DNA of 64,000 nt, from contig NZ_CBVJ010000012.1 in assembly GCF_000513275.1 (NCBI RefSeq), forward strand, positions 42,157 to 106,156, read 5' to 3'. The first letter of the stretch is position 1. Every line of letters starts with the position of its first letter. The notes beneath the pieces were generated by a model. That model was not told where the DNA came from. It was given only the letters and a program-made list of their open reading frames with translations, and ran no database searches. The DNA is from Paenibacillus gorillae. GTDB taxonomy: Bacteria > Bacillota > Bacilli > Paenibacillales > Paenibacillaceae. Below, in pieces: positions 1 to 8,989 of the stretch. The position numbers were made by a program, and so were the translations under genes.

Positions 1-2571
1 AGCAAGGCTAAAGTGGGTGATGTCGTACTCGCGCTAACGAAGGACGATCCGAAATTTCCGGCAAAAGAAGTCGGGGAGATCATCTCGCGAGATGGAGATG
101 TCGTTCAGGTTAAGATGCGGAGCGGGGATACGGTAGAGACTACCGTCGACAAGCTGACGCTGACGATCGAGCATACGCCAGGCGAGATGTGGGATCGGCT
201 GGCTGCGGCTATGGCTGGAGCAGAAGGGGATGAAGCGGCGCGAAGTCTGTGGACGGAGCGTTTCCGCTATATTTTAGATGACTGGAAGCTCGTTCCCGGC
301 GGGCGGATAGCTGCAGGAGCAGGGGCGAGCGATGAGCTGACGCTGTTCAATTGTTACGTCATTCCATCACCGAAGGACAGCCGGGGCGGCATTATGAAGA
401 CCTTAACCGAAATGACCGAGATTATGGCTAGAGGCGGCGGTGTTGGCATTAATCTTTCCTCGCTGCGTCCGCGCCGAGCTATCGTGGCAGGAGTGAATGG
501 CACGTCGAGCGGCTCCGTCTCTTGGGGAGGGCTGTTCAGCTATACGACGGGGCTGATCGAGCAGGGCGGGAGCCGGAGGGGCGCTCTCATGCTGATGATT
601 AATGATTGGCATCCCGATATTATCGACTTTATCACGGTGAAGCAGACGATGGGGCAAGTGACGAATGCGAATCTGTCCGTGTGTGTCAGCAACGGTTTTA
701 TGAAGGCAGTCAAGGAGGATTCCGACTGGGAGCTTGTTTTCCCCGATACGAAGGATCCCGAGTACAATGAGCTGTGGGAAGGCGATCTGGAGGCATGGCG
801 GAAGCTGGGCAAAAAAGTGATTCCGTACAAAACCGTCCGCGCCCGCGATATTTGGCATCTCATTATTGAATCGGCCTGGAAGTCCGCTGAGCCGGGCGTC
901 GTCTTCATGGAATACTACAACCAGATGTCCAACAGCTGGTATTTCAATCCCATCATCAGCACGAATCCATGCGGGGAGCAGGGTCTGCCGGGCTGGGGCG
1001 TATGCAATTTGTCTGCGATAAATCTGTCGAGATTTTACGATGAGGCGAATCACGCCGTTGATTGGCAGGAGCTTGCCAAAGTAACCCGATGGTCGGTACG
1101 GTTTCTAGATAATGTGATCGATACGACGCCGTATCACTTTCAGGAAAATGAGGATAATCAAAAACGGGAGCGCCGGATCGGGCTCGGAACGATGGGGCTT
1201 GCAGAGCTGATGATCAAGCTGGGCATCCGTTACGGCAGCCCGGAATCACTCGTTTTTCTCGATGAGCTATACAGCTTTATTGCACGGGAGTCCTATCTGG
1301 CATCCAGTGAGATCGCTGCGGAAAAAGGCTCTTTCGAAGCTTTCGAGCATGATCTATTTGTGCAAAGCGGGTTTATGCGCAATATAATTGAGGCTTTTCC
1401 GGAGGTTGGCGAAACGGTGCGGCTCCAAGGCATTCGCAATGTAACGGTCATTACACAAGCGCCAACGGGCAGTACGGGAACGATGGTCGGCACCTCTACC
1501 GGCATCGAGCCTTACTTTGCGTTCGAATATTACCGCCAAAGCCGGCTTGGATACGACAAGCAGCTTGTTCCAATCGCGCAGCAATGGAAGGATGCTCATC
1601 CCGGCGAAGATTTGCCGGATTATTTCGTAACGGCGATGAGCCTGTCTGCTAAGGATCACATTCGTGTTCAGGCGGCTATTCAGCGCTGGGTTGACAGCTC
1701 AATCTCCAAAACTGCCAATTGTCCTAATGATTTCACCGTGGAGGAGACGAAGGAATTGTACGAAATGGCCTTCGAGCTCGGCTGCAAAGGCGTAACGATC
1801 TATCGCGACGGGAGCCGGGATGTACAGGTGTTGTCGACACCAGGTGAAGAGAAAAAGGCGGAAGAATCAGCAGTGGCAGAAGCCGGGAAAACGGACGCGG
1901 CGGCTGAAGATGGAACGGTCGAAGCGGGAACTGCGGATGAGGCCGTTGGAGAAAGGTTAACTACGGGAAGTGCAGTTGGAGCGGTGGATGTAAAAGAGGA
2001 GCCTGCTAGAACAGGTGTAGTCGATCAAGCTTACAAACGCCGGCCGCAAATGCTGCGCGGTGCCACGTATAAAATCAACACACCGTTCGGTATGGCCTAC
2101 ATTACGATTAACGATCTCAACGGAACGCCGGCTGAAATCTTCCTGAACGTCGGCAAAGCAGGCTCTGATGTGTTCGCGATGGCGGAAGCGCTGGGCAGAG
2201 TATGCTCGCTGTTTCTCCGTTACGGCGATCATGGCAATAAAGTGAAGCTGCTGATCAAGCACTTGAAAGGGATTGGCGGCTCCGGCGCGATTGGCTTTGG
2301 TGTGAATCGCGTGGAGTCGATTGCAGATGCGGTTGCCAAAGCGTTGGAGACGCATTTGGAGAGTGTTGAGGAGCAGGCGGCTTCGGCTCCCACGGTGAGT
2401 GCGGGTGTGTCGAAGTTGAGTGCAAGTGGGGACGAGAATGCTGATAAGCATCAGCATAAACATGGTGAGATCAGCTCGCTTGATCTCTGTCCTTCATGCG
2501 GCTCAGCCGCGTTGATTAATATTGAGGGCTGCAGGCAATGCAGCAATTGCGGGTATAGCAAGTGTAATTGA
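1..2571 (+). CDS. nrdJ: Adenosylcobalamin-dependent (class II) ribonucleotide reductase, 5' end missing
   Basis: Reduces ribonucleotides to deoxyribonucleotides using a B12-generated thiyl radical. The frame is open to the first base of the window (codons for S-K-A-K precede the first possible GTG at 13), so the N-terminus lies outside. The NxCxE active-site motif is visible as NPCGEQ, followed by CNLSAINL; the FNCYV segment is near the start and a PTGSTGT stretch is in the barrel. After an acidic, alanine-rich linker (about residues 615-675) comes a TSCPD-type domain (KINTPFGMAYITINDLNGT), a second low-complexity linker and a C-terminal zinc-ribbon-like tail with CPSCG and CRQCSNCGYSKC, likely the redox cysteines that re-reduce the active site. 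Both linkers look variable. Function is secure; only the start is unknown. Confidence 0.95.
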   Translation, partial: SKAKVGDVVLALTKDDPKFPAKEVGEIISRDGDVVQVKMRSGDTVETTVDKLTLTIEHTPGEMWDRLAAAMAGAEGDEAARSLWTERFRYILDDWKLVPGGRIAAGAGASDELTLFNCYVIPSPKDSRGGIMKTLTEMTEIMARGGGVGINLSSLRPRRAIVAGVNGTSSGSVSWGGLFSYTTGLIEQGGSRRGALMLMINDWHPDIIDFITVKQTMGQVTNANLSVCVSNGFMKAVKEDSDWELVFPDTKDPEYNELWEGDLEAWRKLGKKVIPYKTVRARDIWHLIIESAWKSAEPGVVFMEYYNQMSNSWYFNPIISTNPCGEQGLPGWGVCNLSAINLSRFYDEANHAVDWQELAKVTRWSVRFLDNVIDTTPYHFQENEDNQKRERRIGLGTMGLAELMIKLGIRYGSPESLVFLDELYSFIARESYLASSEIAAEKGSFEAFEHDLFVQSGFMRNIIEAFPEVGETVRLQGIRNVTVITQAPTGSTGTMVGTSTGIEPYFAFEYYRQSRLGYDKQLVPIAQQWKDAHPGEDLPDYFVTAMSLSAKDHIRVQAAIQRWVDSSISKTANCPNDFTVEETKELYEMAFELGCKGVTIYRDGSRDVQVLSTPGEEKKAEESAVAEAGKTDAAAEDGTVEAGTADEAVGERLTTGSAVGAVDVKEEPARTGVVDQAYKRRPQMLRGATYKINTPFGMAYITINDLNGTPAEIFLNVGKAGSDVFAMAEALGRVCSLFLRYGDHGNKVKLLIKHLKGIGGSGAIGFGVNRVESIADAVAKALETHLESVEEQAASAPTVSAGVSKLSASGDENADKHQHKHGEISSLDLCPSCGSAALINIEGCRQCSNCGYSKCN

Positions 2572-2660
2572 GATCTATTGTTAAAGAATGAATTTATATA
2601 GCATGCTGAATGTTTATGTGCGTCGTATAATGCTGCACTAACATTCAAAGTGTGAAGCCG

Positions 2661-2700
2661 GCCTGTAGCGCAGTATTTTACTAGCTATAGGCTGTTTTCA
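2661..2700 (+). terminator. Possible terminator after nrdJ
   Basis: Nine-base stem (2661-2669 with 2684-2692, one G-U pair) followed by TGTTTTC. The U-run is short, so this is only a candidate. The rest of 2572-2841 shows no gene. Confidence 0.45.
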
Positions 2701-2841
2701 TAAATAAGGTTTAGGGGGCAGATTTGCATGTTGATAATTTCTTATAATGGCTATTAGCGAGGTATGGAAAATTAGCCTACATTATGGTGTAATTAACTTA
2801 AGTTTGTAAACGTGCTCTAGACCAGGTTAAGGAAGTGTGAC

Positions 2842-3549
2842 ATGCTTCATCTTTATTATCTTAAGATGGATCGAGAAATGGCATCTATAGAACGGGAAGA
2901 ATGGCTGCCTTACGTTTCTGAAGGAAGACGGGAGCGGGTCGCGCGCTTTCATTTTGCGAAGGATGCTCAGCGATCATTGTTTGGGGAATTATTGGCCAGG
3001 TATGCATTGTGTGAAAATACGGGCCGGGGAAATAGTGAGTTGAAGTTTATTCAGAATCGTTTTGGTAAGCCGATGCTGGAAAGGGAAAGAGATGAGAGGG
3101 AGATTTACTTTAATCTATCGCATTCTGGACAGTGGGTTGTATGCGCAGTCGATTATACCCCGGTTGGCATCGATGTTGAAGAGATGAAGCCAATTTCATT
3201 TGAAATTGCTAAACGTTTTTTTTCCAAGGATGAGTATGAAGCGTTGCTTCGAGAACCGGAGATAAGCCGGCAGCAATACTTTTATGCGTTATGGACGATG
3301 AAAGAAAGCTTTATCAAAGCAGATGGTCGAGGGTTATCGTTGCCGCTCGACCAGTTCACGATCGATGTTGCCCAAGGTCGAGTACAGTACCAACAGGAGT
3401 GGCAAAATAGCCGACTATGGTACAGTCAATTGGATGAGGAGCATATGCTGGCAGTCTGTGCTTCCCCGGGAATACATAAGATAGCGCAGCATTTCACATT
3501 GAGTGACTTCGTAAGAATGGTTACGGATAAACTGGATTTGATAGGATAG
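2842..3549 (+). CDS. 4'-phosphopantetheinyl transferase, Sfp type
   Basis: Transfers the phosphopantetheine arm of CoA to carrier proteins; the Sfp/Gsp class serves non-ribosomal peptide and polyketide synthases as well as acyl carrier protein. The 235-aa length is typical. Diagnostic motifs are GIDVEEM (about residue 109, Mg/CoA site) and WTMKESFIKADGRGL (about residue 151), preceded by FSKDEYEAL. The ATG has GGAAG nine bases upstream. It stands alone, with a hairpin terminator beyond it. No NRPS or PKS gene is in the window, so its partner synthase must be elsewhere. Confidence 0.92.
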   Translation: MLHLYYLKMDREMASIEREEWLPYVSEGRRERVARFHFAKDAQRSLFGELLARYALCENTGRGNSELKFIQNRFGKPMLERERDEREIYFNLSHSGQWVVCAVDYTPVGIDVEEMKPISFEIAKRFFSKDEYEALLREPEISRQQYFYALWTMKESFIKADGRGLSLPLDQFTIDVAQGRVQYQQEWQNSRLWYSQLDEEHMLAVCASPGIHKIAQHFTLSDFVRMVTDKLDLIG

Positions 3550-3635
3550 CAAAAATAAGACTAGTAATTAAAGGCGGTAAAATCCGAAATCAGATATTTT
3601 CAAATACCCCTGAAATCGATCAATAATGCAAAATG

Positions 3636-3668
3636 AAACCCAGTACCGTGACGGTACTGGGTTTCTAT
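3636..3668. terminator. Bidirectional terminator between Sfp-type gene and SLH gene
   Basis: Near-perfect palindrome (3636-3649 with 3651-3664, core CAGTACCG/CGGTACTG) flanked by A-rich and T-rich runs on both sides. It sits between convergent genes and can serve both. Confidence 0.8.
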
Positions 3669-3673
3669 TAAAT

Positions 3674-4327
3674 TTAGGACTGCTGATTCGGCGCTTGTTG
3701 TGTCTCTAAATATTTCAAAGCATTGTAGACCATTTCTGCGGCTTCACCGCTTGTAATTTCTTTCTTTGGATTGAAATTGTAGTCTGTATCGAGAGTGGCT
3801 ATGCCAAGGATAAGCGCACGCTTCACATCCCAGCTTAACTGCTCTCTATTGCTGGAATCCTCATTAATTGCTGGCAGTTCGATTTTCTTCTCCAACGCGA
3901 TCATCAGGTAATGCGTGAATTCTTCCTTAGTCCAGACCTTTTTTGGATCCAGATCATTCGGCAAACCAAGATCGTTAGCCGCTGCAATAATCAGAGCTTG
4001 AGCATACCAAGCTTTATCATCCGCTTTCTTGAAGTAGTCTGTAGCATGCGGTTCTTTAAAGAAACGAATCGTATCTAGATTGAATCCAAACGCATTGACT
4101 AACAACTGCACACCTTGCGCAGCGGGAAGAGTAGCATTAATCTCTACGCGCCCCGTTTGATCCCCTTTAATGATGCCTTTCTTTTGCAGCGAAGAGACGG
4201 AGATTTGAATCTTGGCATTATTCGCTTCTTGAAATCCTTGTCCAGCTGCGGCAAAGCTATGTCCGGCTATGGTAAGGGAAAGAATTGCAGTGGCGGTTAC
4301 TGCGAGCATTTTAAATTTGTTTTTCAT
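3674..4327 (-). CDS. Secreted S-layer homology (SLH)-like domain protein
   Basis: A signal peptide is evident (charged MKNKFK, hydrophobic core, cleavage near SFAAAG). The mature part carries SLH-like segments: KKGIIKGDQTG with a following turn, WTKEEFTHYLMIALEK, and near the C-terminus RALILGIATLDTDYNFNP then KEITSGEAAEMVYNALKYL. SLH repeats bind pyruvylated wall polymer, so the protein is probably wall-attached; no catalytic domain is visible. ATG at 4327 is preferred over GTG at 4336 because the GAGGTG ribosome site then has proper spacing. An inverted repeat AACATT(N7)AATGTT lies 46 bases upstream (4373-4391) and may be regulatory. Confidence 0.72.
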   Translation of the reverse strand: MKNKFKMLAVTATAILSLTIAGHSFAAAGQGFQEANNAKIQISVSSLQKKGIIKGDQTGRVEINATLPAAQGVQLLVNAFGFNLDTIRFFKEPHATDYFKKADDKAWYAQALIIAAANDLGLPNDLDPKKVWTKEEFTHYLMIALEKKIELPAINEDSSNREQLSWDVKRALILGIATLDTDYNFNPKKEITSGEAAEMVYNALKYLETQQAPNQQS

Positions 4328-4532
4328 GTCTGTCACCTCGTTGTAGGATTTGAAGCTTCGCTCTCTTAAACGAACATTGTTTAATAATGTTGCACTCTTT
4401 TCGGATGATCGGGAGTATTCGACAACCGCATAGAAACATCATGCTAAAGGCATATTATTCTATGACCTTCAGAAGCTCAGAAAGGTTGGTACAGAAACTT
4501 CGTTAATGGCCGTAAAAAGGAGAACTGCGAAA

Positions 4533-4964
4533 ATGGATGTAATGGAAAAGAAATTGTACACAGCTACGGTAACAGTAGAAGGCGGAAGGGAAGGCAAGAT
4601 CGTATCCAGTGATGGTGTCCTTGATATGAGCTTAAAGGTTCCAAAAGAATTAGGAGGACCTGGCGGACACGGAAGCAATCCGGAGCAGTTGTTTGCAGCG
4701 GGATTTGCCGCATGCTTTGAAGGTGCGATGGGTGTTGTCATGAGGAAACAAAGACTGAAATCGGAAGGCATAAAAATAACATCGCATGTTACGCTTGGAA
4801 AGGATGCAGACGATGGCTTTGTTTTGTCCGTATACATGGACATCTCTATTAAGGGTGTAGAAATGAGCGTCGCGAAACAAATCGTCGAGGAAGCTCATAA
4901 TGTTTGCCCGTATTCCAGGGCGACCCGTGGTAATATCGAAGTTATTACAAACGTAGTGGACTAG
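4533..4964 (+). CDS. Organic hydroperoxide resistance protein, Ohr/OsmC family
   Basis: Thiol peroxidase that reduces organic and fatty-acid hydroperoxides. The two catalytic cysteines are visible: Cys61 in AACFEGAM and Cys125 in VCPYSRAT, with the early Ohr motif LYTATVTVEGGREG. From ATG 4533 the protein is 143 aa, the normal Ohr size, and AAAAAGGAG lies ten bases upstream. An ORF start at 4506 exists but would add nine residues lacking a ribosome site. No OhrR-type MarR regulator is adjacent. Confidence 0.93.
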   Translation: MDVMEKKLYTATVTVEGGREGKIVSSDGVLDMSLKVPKELGGPGGHGSNPEQLFAAGFAACFEGAMGVVMRKQRLKSEGIKITSHVTLGKDADDGFVLSVYMDISIKGVEMSVAKQIVEEAHNVCPYSRATRGNIEVITNVVD

Positions 4965-5000
4965 TGCACGATTAATCTGCACAATGGAATTTTGAGGTCA

Positions 5001-5036
5001 AAGCTCAAGCATATTGGCTTGGGCTTTTTGCATTTT
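5001..5036 (+). terminator. Terminator after ohr
   Basis: Stem AAGCTCAAGC (5001-5010) with GCTTGGGCTT (5016-5025), then TTT and a second T-run. Confidence 0.8.
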
Positions 5037-5109
5037 TAGAAGCAGGATTCAGATAAATCAGCTAAACCAACGCAAAAGCTATTAATTGATAGGGATGGCA
5101 ATCATTTAA

Positions 5110-5182
5110 GAACGATTGTTCAAAATTATTCTTGACCGATCGTTCTTATAGTGGTAAATTTATTTTTGTTGACCGATCGTTC
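5110..5182 (+). promoter_or_regulatory. Promoter and three TetR-type operators upstream of the 5217 regulator
   Basis: Three 12-base near-palindromes share GAMCGATYGTTC: 5110-5121, 5134-5145 and 5171-5182. The second and third lie in identical 16-base copies of TTGACCGATCGTTCTT (5132-5147, 5169-5184). TTGACC at 5132-5137 with TAAATT at 5155-5160 (17-base spacer) forms a good sigma-A promoter, so the operators overlap the -35 and downstream region. Autorepression by the adjacent TetR protein is the natural reading. Confidence 0.75.
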
Positions 5183-5216
5183 TTTATTCAAGATTTATGT
5201 GAAAGGAGGAGTATAG

Positions 5217-5789
5217 ATGGTCAGAACAAAGGAGTTTGATCGTGATACAGTTTTGCATAAAGGCATGCTGTTATTTTGGGAGCAAGGGTATGAGAAAACT
5301 TCCATGAAAGAATTAGTATCACACATGGGGATTCATAAAGGGAGCTTGTATGATACTTTTAGCGATAAAAATTCGTTGTATATCGAAGCATTGAAAAGAT
5401 ATAGTGAATCGCTTGAGCAATCGTATAAAGTCCGTCTAGCGGGCCTTTCTGCGAGAGAAGCAATTCAAATGCTGTTTGAAAGGGCAATTCATCAGGGGGA
5501 AGAGTCTCCTGTGGGATGCTTTATTGTGAATACTGCGGTTGAACTGGCCAATCATGATTCAGAGGCAAGAGATTGTGTTCTTCAGTTCTGGGACTTTACA
5601 GAACAATTAATACATGACCTTATCATCGAAGGCCAACATTCGGGGGAGCTTTCCAAGACGTTAAATGCGGAACAGCTTGCTCAATATTATAACAATGCAC
5701 TGATCGGACTTCGCGTTATGGTTAAAACGATTAGTGACAGGGAAAAATTAAGTCAAATTATAGAAATGAATATGTCTTTATTAAAATGA
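5217..5789 (+). CDS. TetR/AcrR family transcriptional regulator
   Basis: 190 aa with an N-terminal TetR helix-turn-helix: GYEKTSMKELVSHMGIHKG followed by SLYDTFSDKNSLYIEAL. The C-terminal ligand domain has no diagnostic motif. AAAGGAGGAG lies seven bases before the ATG. It heads a same-strand run of genes (cysteine hydrolase, aldo/keto reductase, MFS pump) and is preceded by three copies of one operator, so it probably represses itself and the run. Many proteins of this shape (YxaF/NemR-like) sense electrophiles; here the ligand is unknown. Confidence 0.9.
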   Translation: MVRTKEFDRDTVLHKGMLLFWEQGYEKTSMKELVSHMGIHKGSLYDTFSDKNSLYIEALKRYSESLEQSYKVRLAGLSAREAIQMLFERAIHQGEESPVGCFIVNTAVELANHDSEARDCVLQFWDFTEQLIHDLIIEGQHSGELSKTLNAEQLAQYYNNALIGLRVMVKTISDREKLSQIIEMNMSLLK

Positions 5790-5830
5790 TGATGTTTTCT
5801 AATTTTTTAACCGGAAGGGACTGCATTTCC

Positions 5831-6445
5831 ATGACGAAGATATACGAGCCAACAACAACAGGGCTGCTTTTAGTTGACCCTTATAATGATTTTTTAGCAC
5901 CGGAAGGCAAAAGCTTCTTGCGTGCTAAAGAAGTAGCAGATTCCGTAAATTTGCTGGAGCATTTGAAAGAGATCGTTAATGCTGTTCGACAAGCTGGCAT
6001 TCAAGTCTTTTTTGTTCCTCACCATAGATCTGAACCTGATGATTTTCAAAATTGGCTGCACCCTACTCCGTATCAGCTTCTTACGAAACAAAGACAAGTA
6101 TTTGCTAAAGGTTCATGGGGCGGAGAATTTCATCCAGATTTCCAACCTCAGAAGAACGATGTGATTATTAAGGAGCATTGGGGCAGCAGCGGCTTCGCGA
6201 ACACGGACTTGGATCATCAGCTTAAAATGCACGGTGTACAAAAGATTATTGTAGTTGGCATGTTAGCCAATACATGCATTGAAGCGACTGCACGCTTCGG
6301 CATGGAACTTGGTTATCATGTCACCCTTGTTAAAGATGCAACAGCTGCTTTCAGTAAAGAGGCGATGCATGCAGCGCATGAAATTAATGGTCCTACATTT
6401 GCACATGCTATTTTAACAACAGAAGAACTTCTTGCGGCTCTATAA
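5831..6445 (+). CDS. Cysteine hydrolase, isochorismatase-like family (copy 1)
   Basis: Isochorismatase-fold hydrolase of 204 aa. The Asp-Lys-Cys triad is visible: D16 in LLLVDPYNDF, K114 in VIIKEHWGSSGF and C149 in MLANTCIEATAR. Family members hydrolyse amides (nicotinamide, N-carbamoylsarcosine) or vinyl ethers (isochorismate); the substrate cannot be read here. ATG 5831 has GGAAGGG eleven bases upstream and gives the same length as the paralogue at 8990, so the longer reading from 5786 is rejected. By hand count 156 of 204 residues match that paralogue. Confidence 0.88.
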   Translation: MTKIYEPTTTGLLLVDPYNDFLAPEGKSFLRAKEVADSVNLLEHLKEIVNAVRQAGIQVFFVPHHRSEPDDFQNWLHPTPYQLLTKQRQVFAKGSWGGEFHPDFQPQKNDVIIKEHWGSSGFANTDLDHQLKMHGVQKIIVVGMLANTCIEATARFGMELGYHVTLVKDATAAFSKEAMHAAHEINGPTFAHAILTTEELLAAL

Positions 6446-6468
6446 ACAAATTAAAGGAGAGATGTATC

Positions 6469-7428
6469 ATGAAAACCGTCCGGCTAAAAAATACCAATAT
6501 TCCTGCTATTGCTCTTGGTACCTGGTCTTGGGGAACCGGGGCTAACGGAGGTGACGCGGTTTTTGGAAATGCTCTGATGTCCGATGATTTAAAGCCTATA
6601 TTCGATGCGGCAATGGACGCCGGATTGAATCTTTGGGACACGGCTGCAGTGTATGGCATGGGTGCTTCGGAAGCCATTCTCGCAACGTTTATTCAAGGAA
6701 GAGATGATGTCCTGATCTCAACGAAGTTCACGCCTCGCATTGAGCAGTCAGACCATGCTCTTGAAGAAAGCATCGGTGAAAGCTTGCAGCGGCTTGGTAC
6801 GGATCTTGCAGATATTTATTGGATTCATAATCCGAAAGATGTTCAACGCTGGACCCGACAATTGATTCCGTTAATGAAAAGCGGAAAAATTAAGCATGCA
6901 GGCGTGTCTAATCATAATTTGGACGAAATTAAGCTTGCTGCGGATATATTGGCTCAAGAGGGGCTTCAGCTGTCAGCAGTTCAAAACCATTACAGCCTGC
7001 TTTATCGTGCCTCAGAAGAAGCTGGAATAATCGAGTATTGCAATGCCAATGACTTGATCTTCTTTTCTTATATGGTGTTGGAGCAAGGGGCATTAACTGG
7101 TAAGTACAATGCTCAGAATCTTTTTAAGGAGGGAACTCGGAGAGGAGACGCCTTCCATAAAGAGGTATTCGTCAAAATTGAAGCTTTGTTAGAGCTGTTG
7201 AGAGAAATCGGCAGCCGGCATCAAGTTAATCCTGCTGAAATCGCCATTGCTTGGGCAATCGCCAAAGGAACAGTACCAATTATAGGCGTGACGAAACCAT
7301 CGCATATCGCCAGCGCCGTTTCTGCCATTGAGGTAAGGTTAACGAATAATGAAATTGAAGAATTGGAGCGGGCAGCGAAGTCAACAAATGTGGAGATTCG
7401 AGGGTCATGGGAAAACAACATGATTTAA
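6469..7428 (+). CDS. Aldo/keto reductase
   Basis: NADPH-dependent carbonyl reductase with a TIM-barrel fold, 319 aa. Catalytic tetrad positions are recognisable: Asp and Tyr in NLWDTAAVYGMGASE, Lys in LISTKF and His in DIYWIHNP; the C-terminal PIIGVTKPSH is the usual cofactor-binding strand. A TTAAAGGAGAG ribosome site precedes ATG 6469. It lies 23 bases after the cysteine hydrolase and 34 before the MFS gene, so all are likely co-transcribed. Aldehyde or ketone detoxification is the generic inference. Confidence 0.9.
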   Translation: MKTVRLKNTNIPAIALGTWSWGTGANGGDAVFGNALMSDDLKPIFDAAMDAGLNLWDTAAVYGMGASEAILATFIQGRDDVLISTKFTPRIEQSDHALEESIGESLQRLGTDLADIYWIHNPKDVQRWTRQLIPLMKSGKIKHAGVSNHNLDEIKLAADILAQEGLQLSAVQNHYSLLYRASEEAGIIEYCNANDLIFFSYMVLEQGALTGKYNAQNLFKEGTRRGDAFHKEVFVKIEALLELLREIGSRHQVNPAEIAIAWAIAKGTVPIIGVTKPSHIASAVSAIEVRLTNNEIEELERAAKSTNVEIRGSWENNMI

Positions 7429-7462
7429 CGGCGCATGAAATCATAGATAGGACGGTATCAAC

Positions 7463-8810
7463 ATGAATGACAAAATTGTAATGCCGGTATGGACCTTCGG
7501 ACTGTTCATCGTGATAATGAACACGACGATGTTTAATGTTTCGATCCCGAGCATTATTGGGGATATTGGCGTTTCGGCGTCCCTTGGTTCATGGATTATT
7601 TCAAGTTATTCAATTGGTTATGCCTTGTCAACGATGATTTACAGCAGGCTTTCCGATGTACTGCCGATTCGAAGACTGTTGGCAATTGGTCTGATAATAT
7701 TGGGTCTCGCATCTGTGTTCGGCATTTTTGCTTCTAATTTTGAAGCGCTGTTGTTTGCTCGAATTGCGCAGTCTGCCGGAGCAGGTGTAACAGCGGGGCT
7801 TGGTCTTGTTATAGCCAGTCGATATATTCCTTATGAAAGACGCGGCCGAGCAATCGCTATGATATCGGCTGGATCCGCCATGGCATTTGGTCTGGGACCG
7901 ATTGTCGGAGGGCTAATTACTGAATATATCGGCTGGGAGGGGTTGTTTGGTGTTACGAGCCTTGTGCTTCTGCTGTTCCCCGTGTTACTGCGCCTGCTCC
8001 CCAAAGAGCAGCCAAAGCCATTCCGGTTTGATTTGCTCGGAGCCATCCTGACCGTTGTCAATGCTGTAGCCATTCTGACTGCCGTCACACAGCGATCATA
8101 TTTCTGGCTGGCAGTCGGAATCCTATCGATCGCCGCTCACATCTGGCATCTAAAGCGAAAAAATGAGTCTTTTATTAACCCGAAACTTTTCGCAGAACCG
8201 AAGTATCGAAAACTGCTTTTTGTCGGCTTCAGTATACTGGTGCTGAATCTCGGGAATTTGTTTATCATGCCGCTGGTCCTTGCTAATCTATTCAGCGATT
8301 CACCGCTGATCATCGGCCTTACAATTGCGCCTGGTGCTGTCCTATCTGCCTTCCTAACGCGCTTTGTCGGGCGCTGGATTGACCGGTACGGCAACATGCG
8401 CGTCCTCATTCTAGGACAAGTTATTTTAGCATTGGTTTTGATTGTTTTTTCGGGCGATTATCGGCATATCGCCGGCCGTAGTCTTAGTTGGGTACTTATT
8501 TTTCTCGCCTGCGGCTTCAGCATCATTAGCATCACTAAACAATGAAACAACTCGTATTTTACCATCCAACTTGATTGGTTCCGGCATGGGCTTCATGCAG
8601 CTCATTCAGTTTTTCGGCGGTTCGTTTTCCGTAGCGGTTTGCGGCATATTGCTCGATATTCAACATAAGCATTCACTTGTTCATGCTTATGAGATTGTGT
8701 ATGCCGCTTTGATTGCAGTTAGTATCTGTTCGTTATTGATGCTAATTTGGTACGTACTTTCGAATCACCGGGTTGCTTCCTTACCTAATAATGGGGCAAG
8801 TCGTACTTGA
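7463..8810 (+). pseudogene. MFS drug-type transporter, interrupted by a frameshift in a T6 run
   Basis: Two overlapping frames make one major facilitator protein. The first (7463-8545) carries the N-terminal helices, the RLSDVLPIRR loop and the drug-antiporter motif AFGLGPIVGGL. The second frame resumes with RAIIGISPAVVLVGYLFF and ends at 8810 with the last helices (GMGFMQLIQFFGGSFSVAV). Reading shifts at T6 (8445-8450): with five T the frames join smoothly as IVFRAIIG, giving about 448 aa. Without correction the first protein ends after a non-family tail (SIISITKQ). It could be a real inactivation, phase variation or a sequence error; three other genes here have the same +T defect. Confidence 0.85.
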
Positions 8811-8833
8811 ACAAAGTAGAATAAATACCTGCA

Positions 8834-8860
8834 AAGGCACCCTGAGGGGTGTCTTTTACT
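8834..8860 (+). terminator. Terminator after the MFS gene
   Basis: Hairpin GGCACCC/GGGGTGTC with a short loop (8836-8852) followed by TTTT. It separates the first cysteine hydrolase operon from the paralogue at 8990. Confidence 0.8.
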
Positions 8861-8989
8861 TATGTTCTAAATATAAAATTTATCGAAGACAAATTTGCGC
8901 TCCGGTTTAATATTTCGCATAAAGTATGGTCAAATGACGAAACCTATACCGAAATTTACTTCCAATAGGAAAGTGAGGAATATCGCCTA

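Noticed and set aside
403..2463. Several long minus-strand frames inside nrdJ
   Set aside because: They are antisense shadows of a strongly conserved gene in GC-rich third positions.
4373..4391. OhrR operator near ohr
   Set aside because: The AACATT dyad is closer to the SLH gene's start on the other strand, is not placed in an ohr promoter and has no OhrR gene nearby.
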